64,000 nt of DNA from positions 66,729,830 through 66,793,829 of the forward strand of contig NC_092878.1 in assembly GCF_028372415.1 (NCBI RefSeq), read 5' to 3'. Below the pieces are notes generated by a model, which saw only the letters and a program-made list of their open reading frames with translations, ran no database searches and was not told where the DNA came from. A program made the translations under genes and the position numbers. This document shows, piece by piece, positions 45,275 through 56,509 of the stretch (position 1 is its first letter; each line of letters opens with the position of its first letter). The stretch comes from Notamacropus eugenii. Lineage: Eukaryota; Chordata; Mammalia; Diprotodontia; Macropodidae.

Positions 45275-45745
45275 TGCACTTATCATGTCTATCTCCTACC
45301 CTCCCCACCTTCCTTCAGCTTCCAACTAAGAGCCCATTTTCTACAAGAAGCTTTTTTCCAATCTCCCTTATTAGTGCCTTTCCTCTGTTAATTATCTCTA
45401 GTTTATCTTGTGTATATTCTCATTTGTATTCAGCTGCTTGCTTGTCTCTCATATTAGACTTTGAGTTCTTTGACATCAGGGACCATGTTTTCAAATTTCT
45501 TTGTATCTCAGGAATGTAGCACAGAGTCTGGTACATAGTAGGCACCTAACAAACACTTCTTGATTAATTATTATACCCTAATAGGTAACACTATCATTAT
45601 TACAACGACTGTGTACATGCCTTATTTCCCCTATTAGAATAGGTTCTCTTCCCATAAGGTCCTTATTGTCAGAGTCCATTTCTTGTTCATCTTTGGGTTC
45701 CCATCCAAGTCTGGAATAATGCTTTGTACAACATTTTTGAATCAA
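45275..45745 (+). mobile_element. L2-type LINE, 3' end (possibly two)
   Basis: 'ccttccttcagcttccaact', 'aagaagcttttttccaatct', 'tagtgcctttcctctgttaa', 'gagttctttgacatcaggga' and 'ctggtacatagtaggcacct' are sense L2. A second weaker terminus-like unit follows at about 45605-45745 ('tggaataatgctttgtacaa'). Confidence 0.75.
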
Positions 45746-45930
45746 TGAATTAGTAAAAGAACAAAGAGGAGGAAGGCAGCTTTCAGATGAATAACCACTT
45801 ATCCAGAGAATTCTTCAGACTTGTACCCTGCATGATAGTAGGTGCTAAAGACATGGCCTTAATTATATCAAAGCAATTGTTTTCAATATGAAGGTCTATT
45901 GTTTTATCAGGTGTGAAGTATTTTGAAGGA

Positions 45931-45967
45931 TGTATATATATACACATATATACATATATATATATAC
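45931..45967 (+). repeat. (TA)n / ACATATA microsatellite
   Basis: Short alternating tract. Confidence 0.85.
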
Positions 45968-46121
45968 AATGTCTTGTGACTGCTAAGGCATTTACATAAT
46001 TGCTGACTTAGATCTTGTAAAGTTATTCATGGGTCCAATACATAAGGAAATGGTGGCTATTTTTAAAGCAATCAGCTCTTGATTTCTAGCAATGTCTCAA
46101 TGTCTCTTTCCTCTAAGAACT

Positions 46122-46295
46122 CCTTTTTTTTTTTTTTTTAACCACACAGCTGGTGGTACAGTGATGGAATTGCTGGGCCTACAAGACAGGAAAATCTGAG
46201 TTCAAATCGAACCTCAGACACTACCTTTTTCTTCAGTTTCCTTAAGGAAAAACTAGCCTAGATTGTGTGGATTAGATGTTGCTCCTATAACATCC
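46122..46295 (+). mobile_element. Degraded core-SINE preceded by T-run
   Basis: A 16-T run lies near 46124-46139. Then 'ctggtggtacagtgatggaa', 'gaaaatctgagttcaaatcg', 'aacctcagacactacctttt' and 'agattgtgtggattagatgt' follow core-SINE order. Confidence 0.6.
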
Positions 46296-46650
46296 CATTC
46301 TTGGGTACCAAGATCATAAAGGTCTTCTAGAAGATCTTCTATAATTTAAAAGATCTCAGGGCTATTACTGGATAGTCTTGACCTTAGGATGTAAGGAAAT
46401 TGGCAAAGGCAGCACTGGAGGAGGAAAAGACAAACTAGATTGGAGATTTAGCAAAAAGAATAACAACCAATATTAAGCACTCTCCTCCCTCCTTCCCCCT
46501 CCCTGAAGGAGTGATCAGATATCGAATGGAAAGAATATCAGAAATCCCAGGCTTCACTTTCCCCCTTCAGGGAGACTGAGTCCTGGATTCTAATGATCTG
46601 TTACATGTGGTCTTGGGTGATGCCATATCTTTGTAGTTCACATTGAGATC

Positions 46651-46864
46651 TCAATGAAATATACTGATGATGAGCAGGAGCACCAGGAGAATCAGGGCCA
46701 TAGTACAGAAGATATTTCTGGCATAGTTACCAGTCCTCGTCGTGGATTAGGGTCATCTGCAGTAAGGTAGCTAAGAAGTCGTTACTCTCTTCCATGTAAG
46801 TTGTCATAGCTCCAGAATCAATATTCAGAATCTGTACCACCATCCACTCTGTTATCACTGGTTA
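46651..46864 (-). pseudogene. Decayed microprotein-like frame with one transmembrane segment (speculative)
   Basis: On the minus strand a frame opens after a stop at 46862-46864. It has an in-frame ATG at 46807 and 26 codons beginning MTTYMEESNDFLATLL and ending HDEDW before a stop. Skipping one base (46729) continues as NYARNIFCTMALILLVLLL and a few more hydrophobic residues, then a stop at 46653-46651. Together this reads like a roughly 51-residue tail-anchored microprotein with an acidic N-terminal part. I do not recognise the protein. The frame is broken, there is no visible gene structure around it, and chance cannot be excluded. Confidence 0.2.
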
Positions 46865-47299
46865 GGACCTCTCTCTTCCTGGCAGTCTAATGGGGAAAGT
46901 GAGGAGGTCCCTTTAGAGAACATACTTTAGAAACCTCTACTGAGGGACTTCTTCCTTCTTCTGGAGGTAGATAGTCATGCAGAACTATTTTCTTTCCCCT
47001 ATATAATTAAAAAGCAAAGTACTTCCCAATAGTTACAACCCTTATTTCTCAAAAGCAAGTAACCTTTCAATAATTCTACCCATTGGTCCTTGGATATAGG
47101 GCAATTATAAAGAAGACCACATTTCATTGAGTAATGTACTGGCAGCAATGCAGAAGGGTCTTCCCAGTTTTGGATTACAGGAAACAAGTGGCTATGATGA
47201 GTTTCTCTGTGTTGCCTGTTTCATTGTTACTAGGTCTGTGATGCTGCCTATTCCACTGCAGTCCTGTGTCAGACTGAATATTTCCTCTGTCTCCTTGTG

Positions 47300-47535
47300 T
47301 CACAGCAAAAGCATAGAGTATAGACCACTGGACTTGGAGTCAGGAAGACCTTAATTCAAATCTGTGTGACCTTGGGCAAGTCATTTAACCTCTGTCTTTC
47401 TTCATCTGAAAAAGGGGAATAATGATAACACCTACCTGTGAGAGTTGTTGTGAGGATCAAATAAGATAGTATATGTAAAGGTCTTTAGCATAGTGACTGA
47501 TATACAATAGGTATTTAATAACTTTGTATTTTGCT
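47300..47535 (+). mobile_element. MIR/core-SINE, near full length
   Basis: 'agcatagagtatagaccact', 'ggacttggagtcaggaagac', 'gaccttgggcaagtcattta', 'aacacctacctgtgagagtt', 'gttgtgaggatcaaataaga' and 'ctgatatacaataggtattt'. A small gap lies in the tRNA-related part. Confidence 0.85.
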
Positions 47536-48034
47536 TCCCACTATTTACTCACCTAATAGAGAACACATAAAGTAGAAGAGGTAACCAGAAACTTTCCTAG
47601 GCCAGCATATGTGTTCTAGCAAACATGCGAATAGTTGGCATTTTTGCTAGGGTAAAACCTGCTAAAGTTCACTACTCTAGGGTCTCTTATCCACCTCTCA
47701 CTGGAAGCCCCAGCAAGAAAGAATTACAGTTTACAATTCTATAGTAAAAACAAAAGTTCTCTCTCCTTTAACACTGAAAGCCTTCTTTCCATCATAGTTC
47801 TCAGATCGGTTGAGATGCATGTGTCATATTTTTGCCATGGTAGTGTGCTCTTTAGAAGTATGTGTCAAGCCCAAGAAAACCCTTCTTCTCTACCCACTTG
47901 CTTTTGTGCACTGGTGATCAGAAAATATTGTCAAGCCTTAGTTTCTTGGACCAACTAAGTCTTGGGGATAACCTTATTCTATGTTAAGGGGGAAAACAAA
48001 AAAAGAAAAAAGTAGACTATTGTATTTAGAATAC

Positions 48035-48190
48035 ATATTGCTCCCAACAGATAGGTTCCTTCTAGATCTAAAGTTTTCATTCTTGCTATGTGAGCTTACA
48101 CAAGTGAGTTAACTCTTAAGTTTCTGTTTCCTCCTGTGTACAATAAGCTAGTTGTATTAGATGATCTCTGCTCTTGGTCCTATGATCTGA
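48035..48190 (+). mobile_element. MIR-like fragment
   Basis: 'tatgtgagcttacacaagtg', 'cttaagtttctgtttcctcc' and 'ctagttgtattagatgatct' fit a worn sense MIR/core-SINE. Confidence 0.6.
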
Positions 48191-49390
48191 GGAAGAGACA
48201 GCATATGAAAAGGATTGTTAATTGGCTCTAACATGTTGTATTTTAATAATCTGTAGTATAGATTCCACAACAATTCAATTTTTTCCATATCTCTTATGTA
48301 CTCATAGAAAATTTTCTCTGAGTGAGAACAGAGAATTTTAAAGTCAAACTACTTCTTCTGGAGAAAAAGAGGGTGGATTTTATTAAAACTGGTGTTCTCG
48401 AGGTAATATGACTTTCTGGTATTCAAGGAAAAAGAGGCTTCTTGAAATGACTTGACTATTCATCTGGAATCATCTGTCATAAAAAGAGTGAAATAACCCA
48501 TCTCTCCCTGCAGGGTAGTTATTTTCACTTAGAACTGCAGAAAACTTAGTTCTGCTTAGTTCAGTGAAACTGAGTCAGAGAGAACTCATTTGAATGTGGC
48601 TTCATGTGGGCGAAAAAAGCAATCGTTTCATAAAATGGTTTATGGATTAGTTATTGAACTTTTGCTGTTAATTTATATAGTCATGACTGACTGTGACATT
48701 ATTTTATAACTCCTACTCCTTAGGAGATGAATAATGTCACCAATACATGTTTACAAAATGATGTCTTTTACATAAAATTGTTTAATATCTCATGGGGAAT
48801 GCACATTAAGCTTATAATGTCTTAAGTACTAGGTTCCCTACAAAGCAAAATGAAGCCCAGGTTTTTTTATTTAAATAACTTTATTCATTAATATGTAAAT
48901 GTATCATCTGGGGTTATTTCTTGCTTATCTTCTTATTATAAAAAAGGGGATACAGAAGATTACATGCAGGTGATGGGGTCATGAAATCTGAACTTCCAAC
49001 ACCCCAAACTGCAATAGAGGGAACAGTTTTTAACAAAATTCATTATGTCTTACACTATACAAATGAAAACTAGTGATGCCAAATACTTAAAAGCACTTTT
49101 CTAGACTTAAAAAGTCTAGAAAAAATGCAATTTCTTTCAATGCTTTAATAGAATGCTAATTTCTGCTCACACTCTGAGGATATTCTTGAGGTGGCCAGGA
49201 TTTTGGGGTAACATATTAAGTATATGTAGAATTATCATATAGAATAAGAGTTCTTAACCTTTTCTTTTGTATTATATATCCCCTTTGACAGTCTGATGAA
49301 ACCCATGACCCCTTCTCAGAATAATGTTTTCAAATGCATAAAATAAAAAACATAGGATTGCAAAGAAAAAGAATTATATTGAAATATAAC
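48191..49390. other. Repeat-poor stretch, no gene
   Basis: No repeat family is recognised. The part 48590-48840 is complex AT-rich sequence that could be conserved non-coding DNA. Confidence 0.4.
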
Positions 49391-49396
49391 TATCAG

Positions 49397-49530
49397 AACA
49401 CACATATATGTGTGTATATATAGATATATATATGAGTAGGTATGTATATATGTGTCTGTGTAGAAACATTTTCATGTTTATTTATATATGGGTGTATGTG
49501 TATTTTATGTGTGTGTATATATGTATATAG
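49397..49530 (+). repeat. TATG/TGTA microsatellite-like tract
   Basis: Alternating tatg, gtgt and atat units, degenerate. Confidence 0.85.
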
Positions 49531-49814
49531 TTCTTGGACTCCAGGTTAAGACGTGTGATATAAAGAGTCATGGAAGCCAGAATGTAAGAAAATGGGTTTA
49601 AGTTGCTATATTTCTCACTAGACTGCACTCCAGACTATTTCATCATCTCTCAGAACCTTTTTTATCCTAAAAGATCATTTCAACCTTGGAAGTTCTAACC
49701 TTGGAAGTACTCTTTACCCCTTCAGTCCTTCTCTCTAATTGAATGGTTCCTCTCTGAACCTCCATTTAAGGTGGGAGTCCAGCCATCTGAGTGCATTTCT
49801 TACGAGGGTACATG

Positions 49815-50027
49815 CTATTGTTGAGTCATTTTTCAGTCATGCCCGACTCTTCATGGAATTTTCTTTGAAAAAATTATTTACCATTTCCTTCTCCAGCTCA
49901 TTTTATAGATGAGGAACTGAGGCAAGCAGAGGTAACTAACTTGTCTAGGGTCACATAGCTAGTAAATGTCTGAGGCCAAATGTGAACTCAGGAAGACCCA
50001 GAACTTACTGTGCCATCTAGGTTGCAT
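49815..50027 (-). mobile_element. RTE-tailed SINE
   Basis: Antisense: 'cagtcatgcccgactcttca', 'accatttccttctccagctc', 'gatgaggaactgaggcaagc', 'tagggtcacatagctagtaa' and 'actgtgccatctaggttgc'. Confidence 0.9.
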
Positions 50028-50049
50028 AGCTTTCTAGTTTTTTTGCATG

Positions 50050-50105
50050 TTTTGTCTTTCCCCATCAGAGTGTAAGCTCCTTGATAGCAGGGATTTACCT
50101 CCTCC
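50050..50105 (+). mobile_element. L2-type 3' end fragment
   Basis: 'cagagtgtaagctccttgat' and 'agcagggatttacctcctcc' resemble the sense L2 terminus. It is very short. Confidence 0.5.
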
Positions 50106-50109
50106 TTGT

Positions 50110-50565
50110 ATCAGCAAGCACTCCAATATACCTTCTTAGATCTGTATTCATAAAAGGAAAGTCAACTTTTGTGGGGTTAACAACAACTTTAATCCAGCAC
50201 ATGTGTCATTCCTTTAACCAAGCAGTATTTCATTTGCCTAGTTCAGTGGATTCAGTACGTTGAACTTCAAAGAAAATACAGAGAAATAAAAGATCAACAG
50301 ACATGGCTTCCTCTGCCTGAATTCAACAGACAGTTGGATCCCAACTGTCTGAACATAGTCACCAGAGAGGGAAACACCTACATTTGAGTTTTCAAAGTGG
50401 CTTTCCAGAGTCCTCATCCAGCCAGAAAAACACTTCCAGTTAGTAAGCCCCCAAATAAAACTGCACCTCAGAATCTTTATACACTTTTTAGAGCCAGAGG
50501 GTATCACATCCCTTGAGAGACAGTGTCTCATTAACAAAAGGTGTGGACCTTTTTGCAAATCTTCC
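50110..50565 (-). mobile_element. Unnamed interspersed repeat, LTR-like (copy 2)
   Basis: The reverse complement matches 9635-10115 in order, including 'gtgataccctctggctctaa', TATAAAGATTCTGAGGT, 'tttgggggcttact', 'tctctggtgactatgt', 'ctgtctgttgatcttttatt', 'ctgaactaggcaaatgaaat' and 'aaaagttgactttccttt'. No microsatellite interrupts this copy. The 106-codon minus frame (50558-50238) lies within it but is not conserved as coding in copy 1. Confidence 0.6.
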
Positions 50566-50699
50566 CAGGCCTGACAATGGATGGGAAAGATCTTCCTTAA
50601 TCACATTCAAATAGAGGCATTATACTTCTTGATTATACTAAAGCAAAAATAGCAAAAGATCCTATTTTACTTGCCATTATGCTCCTCCTACTCTTCCAC

Positions 50700-50820
50700 C
50701 TCGTCCTCTTCTTCCTCCTCCATCTTCTTCTTTTTCTTCCTCTTCTTCTTCTTCTTCTTCTTCTTCTTCTTCTTCTTCTTCTTCTTCTTCTTCTTTCTTC
50801 TCCTCTTCCTCCTTCTTTTC
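50700..50820 (+). repeat. (CTT)n / (GAA)n triplet repeat in a polypyrimidine tract
   Basis: A nearly pure CTT run of about 55 bases at 50740-50794 sits inside a longer C/T-only stretch. It can form triplex (H-DNA). Translations over it are poly-Leu, Phe or Glu artefacts. Confidence 0.95.
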
Positions 50821-50824
50821 TGCT

Positions 50825-50905
50825 TTTCTTCTATTTGTATTCCCAGGTGTTTGGCACATAGAAGTAAGGACTTAATAAGTGCTTGTTGAGTGACTGACTC
50901 AAGGA
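50825..50905 (+). mobile_element. L2-type LINE, 3' terminus
   Basis: 'ctatttgtattcccaggtgt', 'ttggcacatagaagtaagga' and 'cttaataagtgcttgttgag' are the sense L2 end. The CTT tract lies just upstream in it. Confidence 0.75.
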
Positions 50906-51153
50906 ATCATTGCAATTGTTAGATAATAGAACAGGATATGGAAGAATACATTTTGAAATAAAAAAAATGATAGTAAATACTTTGGGTCTCCCTTCCCCTT
51001 TACTCATTTTGAAAATAGACTATATTGACTGACTACATATCTATATAACTATAGTTATATTTTAAGGAAAGAGGATGGACTAGATGACCATTAAAGATAG
51101 GTATAAAATTGTGATATTCACACAAATTAATTGAGAAAGAAATTCCAACATAT

Positions 51154-51154
<1 letters not shown>

Positions 51155-51186
<32 letters not shown>
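51155..51186 (+). repeat. (GT)n microsatellite
   Basis: A pure GT run of about 32 bases. Degenerate acac and atctat tracts follow at 51279-51345. Confidence 0.95.
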
Positions 51187-51189
<3 letters not shown>

Positions 51190-51349
51190 CATGTGATTAT
51201 AAGCTTCTGAAGGACCCAAATATGGTTTATTCATCTTGTTTATAATGCTCAGCATAGTACCTTGTACCCAGCAGATATATACACACACACATATCTATCA
51301 TATGAATGAATGAATATCTATATCTATCATCTCTATCTCTATCTGTTTT

Positions 51350-52094
51350 TATGATGTATCTGCAAATGATTACAAAAAGCAGACTAGATGCTGAAAAAAA
51401 CTAGTTTCCATACTTAAGCCTATCTAAGTATTTAAAGCCTTTGGACACAGCATCATTCACCTTCCACCTCTACCTTATTTCCAGGTTTTCAGTTAAGACA
51501 AGTAATTTTTTCCATTTAACACTTAAACCTCAGACACTTAAACCTCCAACACAAGGCAAGCCCTCTGTGCATTGTGTTTCTTCCCTATTCTCCATGAAGG
51601 GTGTCTCTTCTTCCCCTTTATTACCTTGTCCCCATAATGATAATAAGAACCTCCCAGTCTGTCAGCTCCACTTCGCATGCCATAACTTCTACCAGCTCCT
51701 AGTCAACAGCTAATGGTCTTCTTGCCACCCATACCTCCTCCTCTTCCCTCTATTTTTACTGTGGCATTAAAGCAATTAGTTATGCTGACACATATAAAAT
51801 TATTATAGATCCTCCTTATCTTTCTCATCCTCTAACTCTACCACACACACAAAATGCAAAAAATAGAACTTTTGAGCTCCTTAAAAACATATCCCAAAAC
51901 ATAACAGGGAGTAACTCATTAATTTCTAAGCAAATGAGACAGTTCTGAGATGTCATGAAAATATTCTGATAAGCATTAGGGCAGAGGGGAAGAAGAAGCT
52001 CTAGATATTCAGGTCAAAGAGTGAAAATAGTGCAGTGATACAGAGTATGAGAAGTTTATGCTTGAATGTAAGTCTACTGAAGAAATGTGTATGG
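51350..52094. other. No gene or recognised repeat
   Basis: Includes a 90-codon plus frame (51441-51713) without motifs. Unassigned. Confidence 0.45.
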
Positions 52095-52217
52095 GTGGAT
52101 AGAGAACCAGCCTTAATGACTCAGAGGTAGGAAGCTCTAGGTTCAAGTCCCATTTTTGATATGTACTAGTTGTGTGAACTTGGGACGGTCGCTTCCCCTC
52201 TCAGTGCCTTAGGCAAC
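52095..52217 (+). mobile_element. tRNA-derived SINE, truncated
   Basis: 'ggtggatagagaaccagcct', 'aggtaggaagctctaggttc' and 'cctctcagtgccttaggcaa' match the subfamily seen at 7148, 18337 and 28042. It is cut off by the next SINE. Confidence 0.75.
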
Positions 52218-52702
52218 TCTGCAGGTCATTGGATAGAGTGCTAAGGCTAGTGTCAAAAAGATCTAGCTCCAACAAGGCCTCAACACTCATCTATCACCCT
52301 AGGCAAATCTCTTAGTCTGCCTCAATTTTCTCAACTGTAAAATGGGGATAATAATAGCACCTCCTTGCCAGCATTGTTATAAGGATCGTATGAAGTCATA
52401 TTTCTAAAATGTTTAGCATAGTGCCTGTTACATAGTTGTTGTTGTTCAGTTGTGTCTGACTCTTTGTGACCCCTTTTGGGATTTTCTTGACAAAGATACT
52501 GGAGTGATTTGCTCTTTCCTTCTGCACCTCATTTTATAGTTGGGGACACTGAAGCAAACAAGATTAATTGACTTGCTCAGGGTCACACAGCAAATAGCTC
52601 TCGAAGGTCAGATCTGAACTCAGGAAGACAAGTATTCCTGACTCCAGGCCTGGCACTCTATCCATTGAGCCACCTAGTTGCCCGTTTAAATTATTCCTTC
52701 CT
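52218..52702 (+). mobile_element. MIR/core-SINE interrupted near its 3' end
   Basis: 'gtcattggatagagtgctaa', 'gcctcaacactcatctatca', 'ctcaactgtaaaatggggat', 'aatagcacctccttgccagc' and 'gtttagcatagtgcctgtta' run to 52437. The expected tail appears after the antisense SINE ('taaattattccttcc'). Confidence 0.8.
52438..52683 (-). mobile_element. RTE-tailed SINE, full length, nested
   Basis: 'ttgttgttcagttgtgtctg', 'actctttgtgaccccttttg', 'gacaaagatactggagtgat', 'ctcagggtcacacagcaaat', 'gaactcaggaagacaagtat' and 'ctatccattgagccacctag'. It is one of the best-preserved SINEs here. Confidence 0.92.
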
Positions 52703-53394
52703 TTCTTTTTTTCCTTGTCTTTAAATTGAAGAGATTGCTGATCTGCATACGTAGAGGAAATTTCTTCACTGGGAGTTCTCTCTAGCAAGGAAATCACATT
52801 TCCATCCTCCAAAACATGTATAGAGGTAATAATATAGTATATTAAGGGCAGTTCTCCTTCCACCTGGAGCAGGTTAAGTGGTCATCCATCTCAGTTTTAC
52901 TACCACATGTCCTCAGGAATTTGTAACTGGTCTCCAGAAAACTGTTACTCAGCTCTTGAAGTCTGAAACTCCTACAACAGGAGACTAACAGAGGAAAGTG
53001 GAGGAGGCAAAGAAAAAATGACTAAGGCTGCTGTAGGTTGAACTGATTTTTACTTAGTTTTATTTCTTGGAGTTAGTGACACTTGATTTCAATATGTAAA
53101 TGTATGTAAAGTAATACATAGATGCCTGTGTGGTGCTAAAAGCTCTAGTACTATTTTTAAAAGGAGTAAAAGTACTGAACATACTAAAAAAAGATAAGGC
53201 TTATATTTCTATGATTTTAGTGTGGATTTGCTTACATATAAAGATGGTGTTTTTTTAAAGCATACAGTGAAGGTCAATGAATTCAGGCTATATTTGTCAT
53301 AGGGGGAAGAGGGTACCAGAGGTGGCAGTTTACATAATTTGAAGAAGGAAAAGGACTATGGAGCTCATCGAAGCCCAAATCTCTCATTTCAATG
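52703..53394. other. No gene or recognised repeat
   Basis: Unassigned AT-rich sequence. Confidence 0.45.
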
Positions 53395-53562
53395 ATTCCT
53401 TGAAGTAACCAAAAGTGAACTGAAGTAACTAAAGCTAAATGTGAAGCAACTAAATCCAAGACAATCAAGAAAGTGACTTGTTCAAGAATACACAAGTTGT
53501 TTGTAGGAGAACCAGATTTCATACCCAAGCCCTCTGACACTAAGTCTTTCTACTGCACCTGC
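53395..53562 (-). mobile_element. MIR-like fragment
   Basis: 'gaaagtgacttgttcaagaa', 'gagaaccagatttcataccc' and 'gtctttctactgcacctgct' fit a worn antisense MIR. Confidence 0.55.
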
Positions 53563-53654
53563 TGGTTCAGTCTTTGGGAGGAGACCAGGGTAGATGGATG
53601 GCAGGAGTGAAGTTCACTCTAATACCAATGAACTGTTGTATTTGATAGTGCTTG

Positions 53655-53800
53655 CAATTTCTTGGCTGCTGTCCCTCATACCTGAAGAGGACCAAAATGA
53701 CATGACTACGTTGGGGTCAACGTCCAGTGTGTTTGACTCTCTAATCAGACCAATATAAGCTTGAAAGGCTCCATAATGGGTTGGGCACAAATAATCACCT
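53655..53800 (+). mobile_element. RTE-related LINE or SINE fragment
   Basis: 'ggctgctgtccctcatacct', 'gaagaggaccaaaatgacat' and 'ctaatcagaccaatataagc' are words seen in the tail of RTE-type repeats. The start parallels 5222-5270. Orientation is uncertain. Confidence 0.5.
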
Positions 53801-53991
53801 CTATATTGGTTTCTCTTCCTTTCAATATTTCAAGGTAGTATTTTAGAAATTGAAAACTGAAATATTTGTACACAATACATCTATAGTTTGTCTCAGTCAT
53901 CCTGAGGGCAAAATGATTGGGGTTGGGGGGAAAGAGATAATTTAAGAAACAGTCTCATTATATTGTATTTTAGACCATGATCTCCTCTCTT

Positions 53992-53992
<1 letters not shown>

Positions 53993-54021
<29 letters not shown>
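53993..54021 (+). repeat. (CA)n microsatellite
   Basis: About 29 bases of pure CA, followed by a short TA run. Confidence 0.95.
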
Positions 54022-54023
<2 letters not shown>

Positions 54024-54184
54024 TATATATATAAAATATTAGATACAGGAACACACATCCATAGCCATGCACACCTATTTATTTCTTTATATGTGCATTT
54101 ATGCATATACATATGTCAAGGACTGGCGATTTTGGTGCTGTGTGAACTCCTTTCATTAACTTGCAGAAAAATTCTCAAGGAGTT

Positions 54185-54318
54185 AGCTGAGGCTTAGAGA
54201 GGTTAAATGACTAGTTCATTGTCACATAGGTAATGAGTATCAGAGATAGAATTTGACCCCAGTTCTTCTTGATTATAGGCCCAACATTCCATCCAGAATA
54301 CCACAGTGTTCCTTATAC
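54185..54318 (-). mobile_element. MIR-family SINE fragment
   Basis: 'gctgaggcttagagaggtta', 'tcattgtcacataggtaatg' and 'catccagaataccacagtgt' match the tRNA-proximal half of antisense MIR. Confidence 0.75.
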
Positions 54319-55384
54319 CTGCACTTTCCTAATTAAGCTTTAATTACTAACCACTATTAACTATAATTACTATTAACTTTAGTTAACATACAAGTTCCTT
54401 GTACTTGTTGAGCAGCAGTGGAAAGTACCCTAGGAATATAGCTAGGGAGATGCAAAACTAGCTTGATTTGGGTATTTTACTAAAGGAAATTCTCATGCAA
54501 GTTAATGAGAGGAAGCCATAATTGTGCTGAGAGGAATCAGCAAGTTTTGTCCCTACAGGACAACATACTAGCTTTGTTGAGCAAATGTCTATTATTTTCT
54601 GGGTTTAAATGAAGGAAACAGCACCAGCAGTGCTCATCAAAGTCCTGGGAAATTGAATTCACCCACATCCTTCACAATGAAAAGTGGATAACACCATCTG
54701 GTACCACCATTGAAGCATTTTTCCAAATTTGCTAATAAAGAACTCCATTGAGCTGTCAAGGCAGTTGTGTCCATTATTCTTTGGGGCTCAAAAATAAGTT
54801 ATTAGCCCAGGAGAGATTTAACTTAACATTGGGTTCAAGAAGACATCAAATGGATGTATGAGGACTCCCAGTGGTCTGTCATTGGCAATGAGGGGAGTGA
54901 TTTTCAGTTGTCTGTGAAACAATAAACTTCAGAATCTTTGCCCACCAAATCAAATATTCGTGCTATGTAGTTTGTGGGCCATCTCAAATAGTTGTGGCTG
55001 CTTGGATGCTTTTACTATCTGCTACAAGCAAACTTTAAGCAACTTTAAATCTGGCTTGTTTACCACCTACTAATTATTGAATCAGAAACTGTCAGACAGG
55101 AAGAGCTTTAGGCAATAGAGTAAACTATAAGCACAAATTTTTATTTTGCTAAGCTGTTACAGGGGAAAATATCTTTCTTGTGGTTTTATATGCCATTGTA
55201 AAATGGACACTGCACATCTCTTCTGCTGAGGTTTCCAGACAGTGCTTGTACTTGTAGTTTCATTTCTTGTAGCATCCTCTAGCTAAGTTTTTCTGCTCTT
55301 ATTCATCCATATTTTAAATTTGATGCATGACACTTTTACTGTAAATTTAAGGACTCAATAACCTAATTAATTTTTTTACTTGGG
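54319..55384. other. Repeat-poor stretch, no gene
   Basis: About 1 kb without a recognised repeat. Sequence complexity is higher than in neighbouring AT-rich tracts. A candidate conserved non-coding region. Confidence 0.4.
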
Positions 55385-55572
55385 TTGTTATGGCAAGAGC
55401 ATTCTACCAGAGATCAAGACCTGGACTATGGTTCTACTTACCAGTTACCACTTACTGGCACCTTGACCTTATGTAAAATACTTAATATTTCTGAGCCTCA
55501 GCTACTTCTTCTGAAAAAACTGGAAATTGTAATGTTTGCCCTACCCACTTTTTAGGGTTTTCATAAGGATAA
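55385..55572 (+). mobile_element. MIR-family SINE
   Basis: 'atggcaagagcattctacca', 'ttctgagcctcagctacttc' and 'gtttgccctacccacttttt' follow sense MIR order with drift. Confidence 0.65.
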
Positions 55573-55650
55573 ATATATACGTATATGTAAACACACACAC
55601 ATATATACATACACACACACATACACACACACACATATATATATATATAA
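55573..55650 (+). repeat. ACAC/ATAT microsatellite
   Basis: Alternating acacac and atatat units. Confidence 0.9.
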
Positions 55651-56509
55651 GAGAGGGGTTTTTTATATTGTAAATCAGTAGTAATAACACGAGGTGTTAT
55701 TTTCTAAAAGGGATGTGGTCCTAGCTTTGCAATTCAGGACCCTTGACAGCTCCCTTATTTATTTCAATTAGTGGAGATTTGTGGACCCTTATTTCTCTCT
55801 TCCTATTCTCTCTCTGAAGCAAATGGGGCATATACTTATAGGAGCAGGAAATGTAATTCACTGCTATGACTGATGACTGTGGTAACTTAAGCACAGTTCT
55901 CTTACTTCCATCCTCTTCCTAACCCAAGGTTTTCTGGAGTGACATGGTCAGAATTCCATACTACTTGAGTGATTATTTTTTTTAAATTACTGTTCCTAAA
56001 TCAAAACAGCCATTAGACCCTATAATGCTTTAAAAAATGGTAATTCTAATCCTATACACTATTATCTTAATAGTTTTGTGATAGATTTAGGACTGTTTGG
56101 TATATAAGGATGCATTAGTATTGAAATATGTTTTGGGTCAGTTCTGAGAGAACCATGAAGGTAGAAAAATGAGGGAAAGTTGTTGGTAGAAAGTATGTTG
56201 AAATGACATAATATATAAACAGTACACATTGATTGGATGAGAATGTATAAGCAATATGCCATGAATGACCTAGTGAGCCAGGACTCTCGTAAAGTGTGGG
56301 GAAATTCTGGTTGAGACAGAGATGAAAGGGAGTAGTAGCAGTGGCAGCATTAATGAAAGGATTAGAATTTACTGTGTATGCCTTTGGAGGGATATTCACT
56401 GTTATGTAGGTCTCTGCAAGGATGAACAAAGTTGAGTTTGACTTGATGATGTCCATTGATCCTCTTTCTTACACTGAGTGGCAAATAAAATTGTACCTAA
56501 TGCTTATAG
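55651..56509. other. No gene or clear repeat
   Basis: A minus frame of 113 codons (56456-56115) has no conserved motif and lies in unassigned AT-rich DNA. I treat it as chance. Confidence 0.4.

Noticed and set aside
50238..50558. 106-codon minus-strand frame inside the unnamed repeat
   Set aside because: The homologous copy at 9635-10115 does not keep the same frame, so coding conservation is not supported.
50671..50889. Poly-Phe, Leu and Glu frames on both strands
   Set aside because: Translation of the CTT/GAA triplet repeat.
56115..56456. 113-codon minus-strand frame
   Set aside because: No recognisable domain, compositionally ordinary for AT-rich antisense DNA, and no start context or conservation evidence.
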